DNA of 64,000 nt from Puia sp. Lineage in GTDB: Bacteria; Bacteroidota; Bacteroidia; Chitinophagales; Chitinophagaceae. How positions within the stretch are numbered: position 1 is the first letter of the stretch; every line of letters starts with the position of its first letter. The translations under genes and the position numbers were made by a program. The DNA is taken from the NCBI GenBank assembly GCA_031292515.1, contig JARLGZ010000269.1, positions 1 through 64,000 on the forward strand, given 5' to 3'. Positions 1 through 8,469 of this stretch are shown one piece after another. The notes beneath the pieces were generated by a model that had not been told where the DNA came from, did not search any database, and was given only the letters and a program-made list of their open reading frames with translations.

Positions 1-560
1 GCGCGGAGCCTTCCGGGAGTTTCAGGCCAACGACCCCTTGCGGATGGCGGCAGCCACTTCTTTTTTCGCCAGCTTCGCATTACCGCCGATCCTGATCATC
101 CTCATTCAGATTTTCGGTGTCTTTGGCAGCCCGCATGCCATCAGCCGCGACCTCTTTCCTGCATGGATTTATTTACAAACTGGCTTCTCGGCTGGCGATG
201 ACCGTTTGGTTCATCCTGCTTTTTAAATACCTCGCCGACGGGCGTCCTGACTGGAAAGCCACGATTGCCGGAGGTGTTTTTACAGGATTTTTGTTTACGC
301 TGGGAGACAGTATTCTCCATTTGGTTTTTTCATTTGCAAAAGTGGAAACGATATACGGCGCGTCTACCGCGCTTGTGCTGCTTTTGTTGTTTATTTTTTA
401 CTCTTCCTTTATCTTTTATTACGGAGCTTGTTTTACAAAGATGCTGGCAGAACACGCGGGGAGGCCCGTACTGCCTGTCTCCCACGCGGTTCGTTATACT
501 TTGCAAACCATTGATCAGGAAGGGGAAAGCAAGCGGGAAGACTTGGGGGAACGGGATTAA
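1..560 (+). pseudogene. Decayed YihY/BrkB-family inner-membrane protein (5' end outside window)
   Basis: The sequence shows two pieces of one membrane protein in different frames. Frame 2, open from base 2 to about 156, gives a family-like N-terminal part (residues reading NDPLRMAAATSFFASFALPP, then a hydrophobic helix). Frame 3, from about 150 to 558, gives the family's C-terminal part, with WFILLFKYLADGRPDWKA and the typical YGAS...FYSS.IFYYGA segment. YihY proteins are about 300 residues, and some 100 residues normally lie between these blocks. Here they abut, so an internal deletion with a frame change is inferred. The family is a multi-pass inner-membrane protein of unclear role, once misnamed ribonuclease BN. 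The upstream part cannot be seen, and an assembly error is the alternative. Confidence 0.72.
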
Positions 561-630
561 AACCTCGTTAAATCCCGCTTAGGGCTCCTGTAAAATGTCA
601 TTTTAACATTATCCTTAACATAGCGATCCT

Positions 631-638
631 TAATTTTG
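631..638 (+). promoter_or_regulatory. Candidate -7 box of a Bacteroidota promoter
   Basis: TAATTTTG matches the TAnnTTTG -7 consensus of the Bacteroidota housekeeping sigma factor. No clear TTTG -33 element lies at the usual distance, so the promoter is tentative. Transcription would start at about 641-645, at the 5' edge of the foldable RNA described next. Confidence 0.4.
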
Positions 639-640
639 TA

Positions 641-788
641 TCAGCAAGAGAGGATAGGAAAAGAGCGGGATCGGAAAAGAAAAACAGCGCCTCTCTCGTC
701 TGATAAAATATAAAAAAGAACAAACTTTTAATTTTTCTCATAAGCAGTTAGTTTTGGTTACGGCCCCTGTTTCTACAGGGGCTTACTT
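641..788 (+). ncRNA. Candidate structured small RNA or long leader
   Basis: This stretch has no credible ORF but folds well by eye. TCAG (641-644) can pair with CTGA (700-703), and AGAGAGG (647-653) with CCTCTCT (690-696), closing a domain that begins just after the -7 box at 631. The 3' end is a GCCCCTG / CAGGGGC hairpin (763-769 with 776-782) followed by a T-rich stretch. Promoter, closed domain and terminator together suggest an independent transcript of about 150 nt. It could instead be an attenuating leader of the gene starting at 934. No known RNA family was recognised. The rest of the 561-933 gap shows nothing further. Confidence 0.4.
763..788 (+). terminator. Rho-independent terminator-like hairpin
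   Basis: A perfect 7-bp stem (GCCCCTG, loop TTTCTA, CAGGGGC) is followed by TTACTTTTT. It ends the candidate small RNA and lies 150 bases before the next start codon. Confidence 0.5.
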
Positions 789-933
789 TTTATATCCATG
801 CGAACTCCTGTTTTCCCGGGCTGCTTCTTCAATAGACCATCCTTTTGCACCGGACACCCGGGACGATAGAACCCCTTCTTTAACAGGAGGGAGCAGGATG
901 GTTGGTATCCCTTTAATGGTTTAATTTGGGCAT

Positions 934-2724
934 ATGAAAAATAAGAACAGAAACAGCCTTTTGGGGAAGGCTGGATTGCCTGCCGCCGGTATCGCATCAT
1001 GTTTCGTGGCCCTCTCTTTCTCATTTATCAGCCCCTCCCGGTCTGTCAGCCCTTCCGCGTCTGTCGACCCCTCCCTGTCGCAGGGAGACCCCGCTCCCGC
1101 CAACCCGCCGGGTGACAGAAAGCACCCCCGTATCATCAACATAATCAATTTCATCCGTTTGCTGGAGCCCAGGGTCGACCGGATCACGGAAGACGTCCTC
1201 TACCAGACCGTCGTGAGCCAGGTAAAGATGATGGACCAGTATAAGCTCGGAGGTACTTTCCTATTGCAATACGACGCGCTCATGGACACCCGCTACCAAC
1301 AGTTGTTCAAGACCCACCCGGGCCGTACCCTCGAAGTCGGGGCCTGGTGGGAGATCGTTCAGCCCCTGGTGGAGAAGGCCGGTCTTGCCTGGCGGGGCCG
1401 TTATCCCTGGGACTGGGATGCCAAAGTGGATTTTTCGAGCGGTTATTCCGAGGCCGATCGTGAAAAACTGGTCGATGCTTATATGAAAGACTTCAAGAGT
1501 ATTTACGGAGACTATCCGAAATCGGTAGGTTCCTGGTTTATAGATGCTTATACGCTGAACTATATGTATAGGAAATATGGGATCGTGGCGTCCTGCAATT
1601 GTAAGGACCAGATCGGAACCGATGGGTATACCCTGTGGGGCGGATATTGGAACCAGGCCTATTATCCAAGCGTAAAAAATGCGTACATGCCCGCACAAAC
1701 GGAAGAAAACCAGATCCCGGTGCCTATCTTCCGTATGCTGGGGAGCGATCCCGTGCGGCAGTATGACGACGGAGTAGGCGCGAACAGCCAGGGCGTCGTG
1801 ACTCTGGAACCGGTCTATAAATACGGCGGAGGAGACGCGGATTGGGTCCATTGGTATTTCCGCCAGTTTGTAGAGGGGGCTTCCATGGGGTACGCCTATG
1901 CACAGGCGGGCCAGGAGAACTCTTTTACCTGGGAGAAAATGTCAAAAGGCTTTTCGATCCAGTTGCCTTTGATTGCAAAGCTCAGAGATGCAGAAAAGAT
2001 AAGGGTGGAGACACTCGAAGAATCGGGAAAATGGTTCCGGCAAAATTATAAAGTCACGCCCCCCACCTCGGTCACCGTAAACGAGGACCTGGCCGGAAGC
2101 GATAAGAAGACCGTATGGTTTAACAGCCGTTTCTTCAGGCTGAACCTCTTGTGGGACAAAAACACCTTGCGTTTTCGCGATATCCATTTGTTCCGGGAAG
2201 GCTTTTCAGACGGCTTACCGAAAGAGGGGGCAACAGGCCCCTGTTCCTTTTATACCCTGCCGTTTATGGACGGGCATATCTGGAGCAATGCAAAGAGTCT
2301 GGGGGGTGTGCGGCTAAAAGCCCTTGTCGCCGGAAAAGAACTGGACATCGAAGGGGGCGCGCCCATCATCGGCGATGAGGTGCCGGGTCATTTGCACATA
2401 TCCTGGCCCTTGAATTCCTTTGCGGGGAAGCTCGTCATGGACATCGACGAAGGAGCCATCCACATCGGCATGGAAGGGGCCGCCGGTATAAGATGGTGGC
2501 TCGATTTCGCGGCCGCCGGAGGAGCGGACCTGCCCTTTGTAAAGATCGATGAACGGCGGGTAGACTGCCGGTTCCAGGGCCTCGACTATCATGTAAGGGC
2601 CGCGAAAGGCGTTTTCAGCAAGCCGGACGCGGGGACGGCCGGCGAGGAGACCCATGGTGGAGCGACTACAATCTTCAGGGTCTATCCCACCAACAATGCC
2701 ATTTCGCTCCATTTCAGCGAATAG
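934..2724 (+). CDS. Exported protein of unknown function, possibly carbohydrate-active
   Basis: The 596-residue product begins with a basic N-terminus and a hydrophobic stretch (about 13-32), so it is probably exported. A short Ser/Pro-rich linker follows. IASC around residues 20-23 resembles a lipobox, but the hydrophobic run lies mostly after it. The core (about 65-370) is rich in Trp, Tyr and Asp, with blocks such as GAWWEIVQPLVEKAGL, RGRYPWDWDA, KSVGSWFID and GTDGYTLWGGYWNQAYYPS. From memory these recur in conserved hypothetical proteins of polysaccharide-degrading Bacteroidota and suggest a NodB- or GH57-like barrel. The C-terminal part (about 400-596) looks beta-rich. No catalytic residue can be assigned with confidence. 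ATG at 934 is the natural start. Confidence 0.7.
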   Translation: MKNKNRNSLLGKAGLPAAGIASCFVALSFSFISPSRSVSPSASVDPSLSQGDPAPANPPGDRKHPRIINIINFIRLLEPRVDRITEDVLYQTVVSQVKMMDQYKLGGTFLLQYDALMDTRYQQLFKTHPGRTLEVGAWWEIVQPLVEKAGLAWRGRYPWDWDAKVDFSSGYSEADREKLVDAYMKDFKSIYGDYPKSVGSWFIDAYTLNYMYRKYGIVASCNCKDQIGTDGYTLWGGYWNQAYYPSVKNAYMPAQTEENQIPVPIFRMLGSDPVRQYDDGVGANSQGVVTLEPVYKYGGGDADWVHWYFRQFVEGASMGYAYAQAGQENSFTWEKMSKGFSIQLPLIAKLRDAEKIRVETLEESGKWFRQNYKVTPPTSVTVNEDLAGSDKKTVWFNSRFFRLNLLWDKNTLRFRDIHLFREGFSDGLPKEGATGPCSFYTLPFMDGHIWSNAKSLGGVRLKALVAGKELDIEGGAPIIGDEVPGHLHISWPLNSFAGKLVMDIDEGAIHIGMEGAAGIRWWLDFAAAGGADLPFVKIDERRVDCRFQGLDYHVRAAKGVFSKPDAGTAGEETHGGATTIFRVYPTNNAISLHFSE

Positions 2725-2822
2725 CCTGATACCAGGATCCGGCCATTTTCATCGACAGGCTGGATCTTCCGGGCTTTGGGGGCAGGACCGGCACGCGGGA
2801 TTGTTTACGGCTGCCCGGAATC

Positions 2823-3680
2823 CTATCCCGCACCGAAAAGTTTTATCAACGCCCCGTCGTCACCTAACAGGGACTGGGTCTGAAACGGATCCACCTTGTT
2901 TTTATAGAAATAGGCGATCCGTTCCCGGGAAAACCTCATGGATTTGTCAGAGATATCGCATCCGATAAACCGGCAGCCGGTTTTTATGGAGGCAATGGCG
3001 GAGGACCCGCTGCCGAGAAAAGGATCACAGACCAGGAAATCTTTATCGGCGCTTCCCTTGATCATCAACTCGAATACCTCGGTGGGTTTTTGGGTCGCAT
3101 ATTTCGACCTGACGACCCGTTTTATTTTCCAGATATCCGGGATGCTTTTTGAGCGAAGGCCCCTTTTCCCCTTGCTGGCGAACAGGATGAACTCGTGTCT
3201 CCTCCTGAAATAGTGTCCGAGACCGATATTGACCTTGTCCCAGCAGAGGACGTTCTTTACGTCGAATACCTCCCGGACGGCCGGGGCCAGCGACAGCAGG
3301 GAGAAGGAATCGAACATAATATAGATATGCCTGTCGTCCTTTAACACGCGGTAGCATTCCCGTAAAAAAGACCGGTAGTTTTCTTCCGTGTCGTGGAATT
3401 CTCCAAACCATTTTGCCCCGTTTTCGCCGGCCTTCCTGTATTCCCCGATGATCTTTCCCCTCCCGAGTTTCAATTTCTGGTTCATCCCCGAATAGGCGGG
3501 ATCTGTAATGATCAGATCGACGCTGGCGGAAGGGAGGCTCTTTAAAAAGCGGATCGCATCGTTCCGGAAGATGGAAACACGGCGGTCCCTGGTCTTAAAA
3601 AAGGCTTTGACCCGCGTTTGCTTTTCTATTTCACCGGCAACAGCCCTTGCCTCCGGTGTATCCTTACTGGGTTGGGTCAT
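2823..3680 (-). CDS. DNA methyltransferase, N4/N6 (beta-class) type
   Basis: This 285-residue protein transfers a methyl group from S-adenosylmethionine to adenine N6 or cytosine N4 in DNA. Motif IV is DPAYSG (60-65, a DPPY variant). Motif I, DPFLGSGSS, comes later (219-227), and the catalytic-before-SAM order is typical of beta-class enzymes. A TQKP box (196-199) precedes motif I. An upstream in-frame TTG at 3707 exists, but ATG at 3680 gives the better N-terminus. No restriction endonuclease or specificity gene is adjacent, so it may be an orphan (regulatory or phage-derived) methylase. The gene converges on the exported protein ending at 2724. Confidence 0.85.
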   Translation of the reverse strand: MTQPSKDTPEARAVAGEIEKQTRVKAFFKTRDRRVSIFRNDAIRFLKSLPSASVDLIITDPAYSGMNQKLKLGRGKIIGEYRKAGENGAKWFGEFHDTEENYRSFLRECYRVLKDDRHIYIMFDSFSLLSLAPAVREVFDVKNVLCWDKVNIGLGHYFRRRHEFILFASKGKRGLRSKSIPDIWKIKRVVRSKYATQKPTEVFELMIKGSADKDFLVCDPFLGSGSSAIASIKTGCRFIGCDISDKSMRFSRERIAYFYKNKVDPFQTQSLLGDDGALIKLFGAG

Positions 3681-3910
3681 ATGAGATAGTTCGATTAAAT
3701 ATAGCAAATTCTTATTTGACCGCTTTTGCGTTCATTTCGGATGCCATGTTCAAAGAAAAGATAAAAATCCTCATCCCTCTTTTTATCCCTTCCCTTTGTT
3801 TACTGTAAGAATCTGAAATGGGCGGTTATTGCAATGGCCTTCTGTCTTGACCCCACTGATTTGATCGGTTAGTGGTGTTTTTGGGCCGCATTCACACCTT
3901 CACAATTTTA

Positions 3911-3924
3911 CGCAAGCGATTGCG
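3911..3924. promoter_or_regulatory. Candidate LacI-family operator
   Basis: CGCAAGCGATTGCG is a near-perfect palindrome and fits the GCAAnCGnTTGC pattern typical of LacI/GalR-family sites. It lies between the divergent methyltransferase (start 3680) and the DUF695 gene (start 4244). No LacI-type gene is in the window. The rest of the 3681-4243 gap holds a terminator-like hairpin at 4005-4026 and no convincing ORF. Confidence 0.3.
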
Positions 3925-4004
3925 CAAATCTGTCTGTAACTATTGTGCGTACTTTGTAGCAATAGGATAAGGTTTAATGGTTAATGGAACTGATTAGGAA
4001 CCAG

Positions 4005-4026
4005 CCTCCCCCCCGGGGAGGTTTTT
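4005..4026 (+). terminator. Terminator-like hairpin in the 3.7-4.2 kb gap
   Basis: CCTCCCC (4005-4011) pairs with GGGGAGG (4015-4021), followed by TTTTT. It sits 217 bases before the next gene, so it would end a short upstream transcript or attenuate a leader. Confidence 0.45.
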
Positions 4027-4243
4027 GCATAATTAGGGGTTTCCCGACTCGTCTCCCGAAGGCCCGTGGGGCCCTGGCAGCCCTCTCTGAAAAATTCTTC
4101 CGGCTTCTTCCAAACATAATACGCGGTTTCAAAATAAGTATTAGCTTTAAACGGACAGTAACCCATAACGTTAATACGTCGGGATTCAAGGTCTCTGTCT
4201 CTTCACCCGGACTGATATTTAAATCCGACAAAACTCATACAGC

Positions 4244-5368
4244 ATGGGCTTTCTGCAAAAGCTATTCGCAAAAAAGGAAGAAACGACAAAATCATATGGT
4301 GAATTCTGGGATTGGTTTCAAAAACACGAAAAAGCATTCCACAAAGTCATAAAGCAAAGAGACCACCCGGCGAAGAACTTTTTCGAAAAGCTTTCCCCAA
4401 GACTCAACGACTTGAAAGACGGATTTTTTTATTTGACAGGTATGCTCAATGAGAAGACGGCGGAATTGGTTTTTACACCCGATGGAATCGTCAGGAACAT
4501 CGTCTTTGTAGAAGAGTTGGTCAGCGCTGCACCGGAAATGGAGGGGTGGAAGTTTACCGCGCTGAAACCTGCTGTGGATATCAGGAATTTAGGTGTGAAA
4601 ATGGAGGGGCTTACATTCAATAATGAGAACATGAGCTTCTACTCCACCGGCCAGGTCGATTTTCCCGATGAAATAGATATCACGATTGTTCATAGTGACC
4701 TCACTGAAGAGAACAGATCGAATATCACGAGAGGGGTATGTATTTTTTTAGACAACTTCCTGGGAGAGCTGAACTTTGTAACGACCATAGATAATATCAG
4801 TGTACTTGGGACGGGAGAAGCCGCAAAAGAACTGATACCCATCGAAAAACTAAAAGATTTCCTGATCTGGCGGCAAAAGGAATTCGTCGGGAAATACGAG
4901 GGCGTACGACGCAATACCGAAAAAGACAATCATTCGATCCTCGAAGCGCAGCTGAAAAACGGTAATGCCCTGATTGCCGTCATCAATACCGATTTATTGG
5001 AATGGGACCATAAGTCCTCTCATCCCTGGATCCTCGATGTCGGAATACAATATGATGGCAAGGGGAACAACGGTATGCCAGACAAGAATACCCATCAGAT
5101 TCTGGACGAAATCGAAAAAGACATACTCCGCGAATTGAAGGATTTTGACGGTTACCTGAATATCGGCAGACAAACGGCCGACAGCAACCGGGAAATTTAT
5201 TTTGCCTGCCGCGATTTCAGAAAACCCTCAAAAGTGCTCCACGCGATCCAACAAAAATATGCCGGCAGACAGGCCATTACCTTTGACATCTATAAGGACA
5301 AGTACTGGCAATCGTTCGCCCGGTTTATGAATGATGGGAACAGGGAAATAGAAAATGAATCCTTTTAA
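4244..5368 (+). CDS. DUF695-domain protein
   Basis: The 374-residue product is soluble, without signal peptide or membrane segment. Its C-terminal third (about 240-370) has the DUF695 pattern. It includes WILDVGIQYDGKGNNGMPD, a GRQTADSNREIYFACRDF block, and a final IYKDKYWQSFARFMND. DUF695 is a domain of unknown function found in proteins of about 150-400 residues. The N-terminal 230 residues form an alpha/beta region that I do not recognise. The gene stands alone, and the following lipoprotein starts 118 bases downstream. No biochemical role can be assigned. Confidence 0.75.
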   Translation: MGFLQKLFAKKEETTKSYGEFWDWFQKHEKAFHKVIKQRDHPAKNFFEKLSPRLNDLKDGFFYLTGMLNEKTAELVFTPDGIVRNIVFVEELVSAAPEMEGWKFTALKPAVDIRNLGVKMEGLTFNNENMSFYSTGQVDFPDEIDITIVHSDLTEENRSNITRGVCIFLDNFLGELNFVTTIDNISVLGTGEAAKELIPIEKLKDFLIWRQKEFVGKYEGVRRNTEKDNHSILEAQLKNGNALIAVINTDLLEWDHKSSHPWILDVGIQYDGKGNNGMPDKNTHQILDEIEKDILRELKDFDGYLNIGRQTADSNREIYFACRDFRKPSKVLHAIQQKYAGRQAITFDIYKDKYWQSFARFMNDGNREIENESF

Positions 5369-5486
5369 ATATCCCGGCTGCAGCAGAAGTACACTGATTT
5401 TTCTATGTATATTTATTTTCAATTGCGGCTTTTCCGCAAAACCTGTATTTTAAACACCAATCTCTAAGAGCGTACACTTATTCTAT

Positions 5487-6224
5487 ATGAAGAATTTAAC
5501 CCTGGCCCTGGCAGCAGTACTCGGAATTTTGTTCTTTTTTTCCTGCAAGAAGGACAATAGCGCTAACGCGTCATCCGTAAGGCCCAAAACCTATACAGAG
5601 AATGTCACATCCTCTATCACGGGAAACTCTGTAACAACTTTTGATCTGACTTATGATAACAATAACCGGCTGATCAGCGTGGTATCCACCCCTGCGCCAC
5701 CCGCGCTTAAAACTGTTTACCAATACGGTACGGGTTCATTCACGCTCGATCTATATAATTCCGATGCGCTATCGATTCACGAAATTGTTTGGTTGAACGC
5801 GATTCCGTATATAGACAGTACCTTTCAATACAACGACACCCAGGATACTTCGACCGAAAAATATATATACAATGCCGGTAAACAACTGGTTCAAAAAAAT
5901 GAATACACGTATAGCGCGGCTACAGGCGGGACATTGGACAATACGACCACTTATACTTATGACAATAATGGAAATGTCATCACAGAGACAGATGATTTCA
6001 GCACCACTACTTACGATTACTACCCCGATTTGCTAACTTCTTTTTCTCTTGATATGGCTTACCTGCCGGCTCCCAGGAATCTGCCAAAAACCGTTACCAT
6101 TAACACGGGGGGGACTACTGAAAGCGCGACTCACACTTATACATTCGATAACAACCACCGGTTAGTAACAGACAAAATAGTCGCCAGCAATGGCGATATC
6201 ATTATAAAGTCCTATACCTATTAG
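5487..6224 (+). CDS. Lipoprotein with YD-repeat-like segments
   Basis: The 245-residue product has a signal peptide ending in a lipobox (FFFSC, Cys20) followed by KKD, so it should be a lipid-anchored envelope protein. The mature part carries irregular repeats of the type Y-x-Y-D-N-N-G-N/R, for example LTYDNNNRLISV (about 54-65), TYTYDNNGNVITET (about 155-168) and YTFDNNHRLVTD (about 222-233). These resemble YD/RHS repeats or DUF4595-like beta proteins common in Bacteroidota. It lacks the length and C-terminal core of a true Rhs toxin. A structural or binding role at the surface is inferred. It is the last gene before the AT-rich island. Confidence 0.7.
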   Translation: MKNLTLALAAVLGILFFFSCKKDNSANASSVRPKTYTENVTSSITGNSVTTFDLTYDNNNRLISVVSTPAPPALKTVYQYGTGSFTLDLYNSDALSIHEIVWLNAIPYIDSTFQYNDTQDTSTEKYIYNAGKQLVQKNEYTYSAATGGTLDNTTTYTYDNNGNVITETDDFSTTTYDYYPDLLTSFSLDMAYLPAPRNLPKTVTINTGGTTESATHTYTFDNNHRLVTDKIVASNGDIIIKSYTY

Positions 6225-6284
6225 ATTTCGCAGGTCAGTTCCTAGCTTGAGTTTCATCTGATCAGGTCGCTTAAACCTTACTTC

Positions 6285-7304
6285 TCAAAGAACTTGTCGA
6301 AACAAATTTAATAGCTCTTGCAGTTCCAATAAAACTGCATCGTACTCAGGCCGTTCGCCGTACAGCATATTTTCACTCATATATTGGTAATCCTCTTTAA
6401 AGGATTCTACAAGATCAGGCGGAGGTATAAAAGAAATTGAAGCTCGTGACAATGCCGTATAGTCACCCATATAAGATATTCTGCTATAATAACGCCGATG
6501 GGTAACAAGAGCCTCATACAATTCTTTATCGGCTAGTGCTTCCTGAGTAATTCCGGCTGCATGCATTTTTATCATGTCATAAAAATGGCGGGACATTCTC
6601 AGTACCCGAATTTTTCCCCCTTCCGGCTTCGAAAACTCCTCGTGTAATAAGAACGCTTTTTCCAAAAATGTTTTTCTGGGAACTACTACTGGGACCAGGA
6701 GAGGATCTTCTTTATACGCTTCGTTTGGAAAATACTGGTACAATATCGATCCAATAGGTTTTTGTTCATTAGGTTCTAAAAAAGACCTGGAACTTACTTC
6801 AACTTGAACTTCCGGCTTCAGATAGTCAACGGTCGGAAGTAAGCTTTGGAACTTTATATATAACCTTTGAGGATCCTTGTCTGGGCGATTATGCTCAACT
6901 TTTTCAGGTATGATTTCCAATGTTCCAATGGGTACTCCCATTTCCATGAATGCTTGCTCGAGCGCCTGCTTTAAGTTTACGGATGTAAATTCACAACCCT
7001 CTCTCCTGAGCCTTTCGACATCTCCTTTCGTCGGTTGCGCTTTATATTCCCGGCCAAGAGCTTTTGGGTCAAGGGCTAAATCGATATCCTCAGAAAATCT
7101 GTTTATCAGGCCCCAACCTTTACTAAGAGATGTGCCTCCTTTAAAAATAAGAACGTCCCGTAATGACCCAACAAATAGGGCTTTTAATGTGAGTGTGACC
7201 CACCAATCCTTCTCGATAGCATTTGGAGAGATACCGCTATTAATTGCTGCTTGTTGAATAGTAACCAACCGCTGCTCGTTCGTGAGGGCAAGCCATCCTA
7301 TCAT
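6285..7304 (-). CDS. AbiEii-type nucleotidyltransferase toxin
   Basis: The 339-residue protein belongs to the AbiEii/DUF1814 nucleotidyltransferase family, toxin half of the AbiE toxin-antitoxin and phage-abortive-infection systems. The core motif is visible as GGTSLSK (56-62), then RFSEDIDL with Asp73 and Asp75 as the likely metal ligands. A conserved basic stretch (RVLRMSRHFYDM) lies further on. Length is normal and the frame is intact. Its ATG overlaps the stop of the upstream gene (7301-7909) by 4 bases, the usual coupled AbiEi-AbiEii order. Some members transfer nucleotides to tRNA or other acceptors; the substrate here is unknown. Confidence 0.85.
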   Translation of the reverse strand: MIGWLALTNEQRLVTIQQAAINSGISPNAIEKDWWVTLTLKALFVGSLRDVLIFKGGTSLSKGWGLINRFSEDIDLALDPKALGREYKAQPTKGDVERLRREGCEFTSVNLKQALEQAFMEMGVPIGTLEIIPEKVEHNRPDKDPQRLYIKFQSLLPTVDYLKPEVQVEVSSRSFLEPNEQKPIGSILYQYFPNEAYKEDPLLVPVVVPRKTFLEKAFLLHEEFSKPEGGKIRVLRMSRHFYDMIKMHAAGITQEALADKELYEALVTHRRYYSRISYMGDYTALSRASISFIPPPDLVESFKEDYQYMSENMLYGERPEYDAVLLELQELLNLFRQVL

Positions 7305-7909
7305 TGTTCTGGGGTATTTAGCAGGCTATAAATATAGTCATTAATCCTGGTGGAGGTCAGAGAGAGATCATGCTTTAGGGTTTGGGGATTCTCCTTCTGC
7401 AGGAGTTCTTTTAATTTTTGTTGCGTCGGTTCATCTATTCTTTCAAGGTCCATTTCCTCCAAAGCCTGTATTAATAAAGCGCTTATCTTTCCTTTCCTGG
7501 AGAGCCGTTTGGGAGATGTCGTCTTCAGTTTTATTTCCAGATTCCCGAGCTTAAGCGTTCTGGGAGAGCCGTCAGTTAAGTAGACCATCCGGGTTGGAAC
7601 CTGCGTTGTTATACCCAGCATGTTCATTGCTAAGGCTCCGCCAGGAATTATTCGGATTTTTTCCTTTTCTTCCAGCGCCTGGATTAGTTCTTCCGGCCCT
7701 GGCTTTAATGGTCCTAAGAGGGGATCTATTTTAGGTTTATAATAGATTCCTTTTGCCAATCGTTGAATTTTCCCGCTTTTCACCAGGCGAAATAGTGCTT
7801 GTTTTATGGTATTGGCCTCCCCTTTCCCACGAAAATCCGCGGCGAAAATTATATCACCATTTTCTTTACTCGTTACCTCTTTCTCGATTTCTGTGTGTAC
7901 CTTTTCCAT
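7301..7909 (-). CDS. AbiEi-type antitoxin / transcriptional regulator (DUF6088-like)
   Basis: The 202-residue protein has an N-terminal winged-helix-like region (about 1-60, with KQALFRLVKSGKIQRLAKGIYYKP). A middle domain with IIPGGALAMNMLGITTQVP and YLTDGSPR follows, characteristic of DUF6088/AbiEi antitoxins. In characterised AbiE systems this protein binds inverted repeats in its own promoter and represses the pair. It is first in the two-gene operon, overlaps the toxin by 4 bases, and has GTAACC repeats just upstream. A TAAATTTG -7-like box (minus strand, 7922-7915) ends only 5 bases before the ATG, suggesting an almost leaderless mRNA. Confidence 0.8.
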   Translation of the reverse strand: MEKVHTEIEKEVTSKENGDIIFAADFRGKGEANTIKQALFRLVKSGKIQRLAKGIYYKPKIDPLLGPLKPGPEELIQALEEKEKIRIIPGGALAMNMLGITTQVPTRMVYLTDGSPRTLKLGNLEIKLKTTSPKRLSRKGKISALLIQALEEMDLERIDEPTQQKLKELLQKENPQTLKHDLSLTSTRINDYIYSLLNTPEQ

Positions 7910-7950
7910 GTAACCAAATTTAAGAATATAGTTATATTTAATTATAGAAT

Positions 7951-7976
7951 GTAACCAAAATTTTAATAAAGGTTAC
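7951..7976. promoter_or_regulatory. Candidate AbiEi operator (inverted repeat)
   Basis: GTAACC (7951-7956) and GGTTAC (7971-7976) form a perfect 6-bp inverted repeat with 14 bases between. A third GTAACC with the same AT-rich flank lies at 7910-7915, next to the antitoxin start. The position upstream of the pair fits the negative autoregulation known for AbiEi proteins. Confidence 0.5.
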
Positions 7977-8165
7977 TTTTTCTATATTACTTAAAACTAT
8001 TTGATTCTGACATGTAGCTCTCGAAACCCAATGGCGGTTTATCAGTAATAAATTATAGAATATCTATCATTTTTTATACTTATCCCTGCAATTTAGCATA
8101 ACAATGTGTATTTCGGTACAATTTTACTTACTTTCCAATAAAAATTATAGAAAATCCAACAGTTA

Positions 8166-8408
8166 ATGACTAAGCTGGGAGTGTATCTCGCTCAAAAATC
8201 AGTGAATAAATCGGAGGTAGCGCGGAAGACTGGTTTATCTAGAGCAAGAATGAATGAGCTTACCTTACATGAAAGAAGCCATTTAAGGGCCGAAGAGTTA
8301 TATCTAATAGCCTTAGCCATAGATGTACCGCCTTGCGACTTGCTGGAGTCCCTGTGTGGTAAATTGAAATTAGAAAAGAAAGATCAGGATGTTAATCCTC
8401 TAAAATGA
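8166..8408 (+). CDS. Small XRE-family helix-turn-helix protein
   Basis: The 80-residue protein is almost entirely one helix-turn-helix domain. VNKSEVARKTGLSRARMNEL (about 13-32) is the helix-turn-helix, followed by AEELYLIALAIDVPPCDLLE, the typical fourth and fifth helices of Cro/C1 domains. It is likely a small transcriptional repressor. It stands 60 bases upstream of a degraded type I restriction gene, and such regulators often precede restriction-modification modules. It may therefore be the surviving controller of a lost module. The frame is intact. Confidence 0.8.
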   Translation: MTKLGVYLAQKSVNKSEVARKTGLSRARMNELTLHERSHLRAEELYLIALAIDVPPCDLLESLCGKLKLEKKDQDVNPLK

Positions 8409-8469
8409 CTTCAGATATGGTTCCATTCTCGGTACGTCATTAATAACTAGCCCAAATCCATTCAACGAA

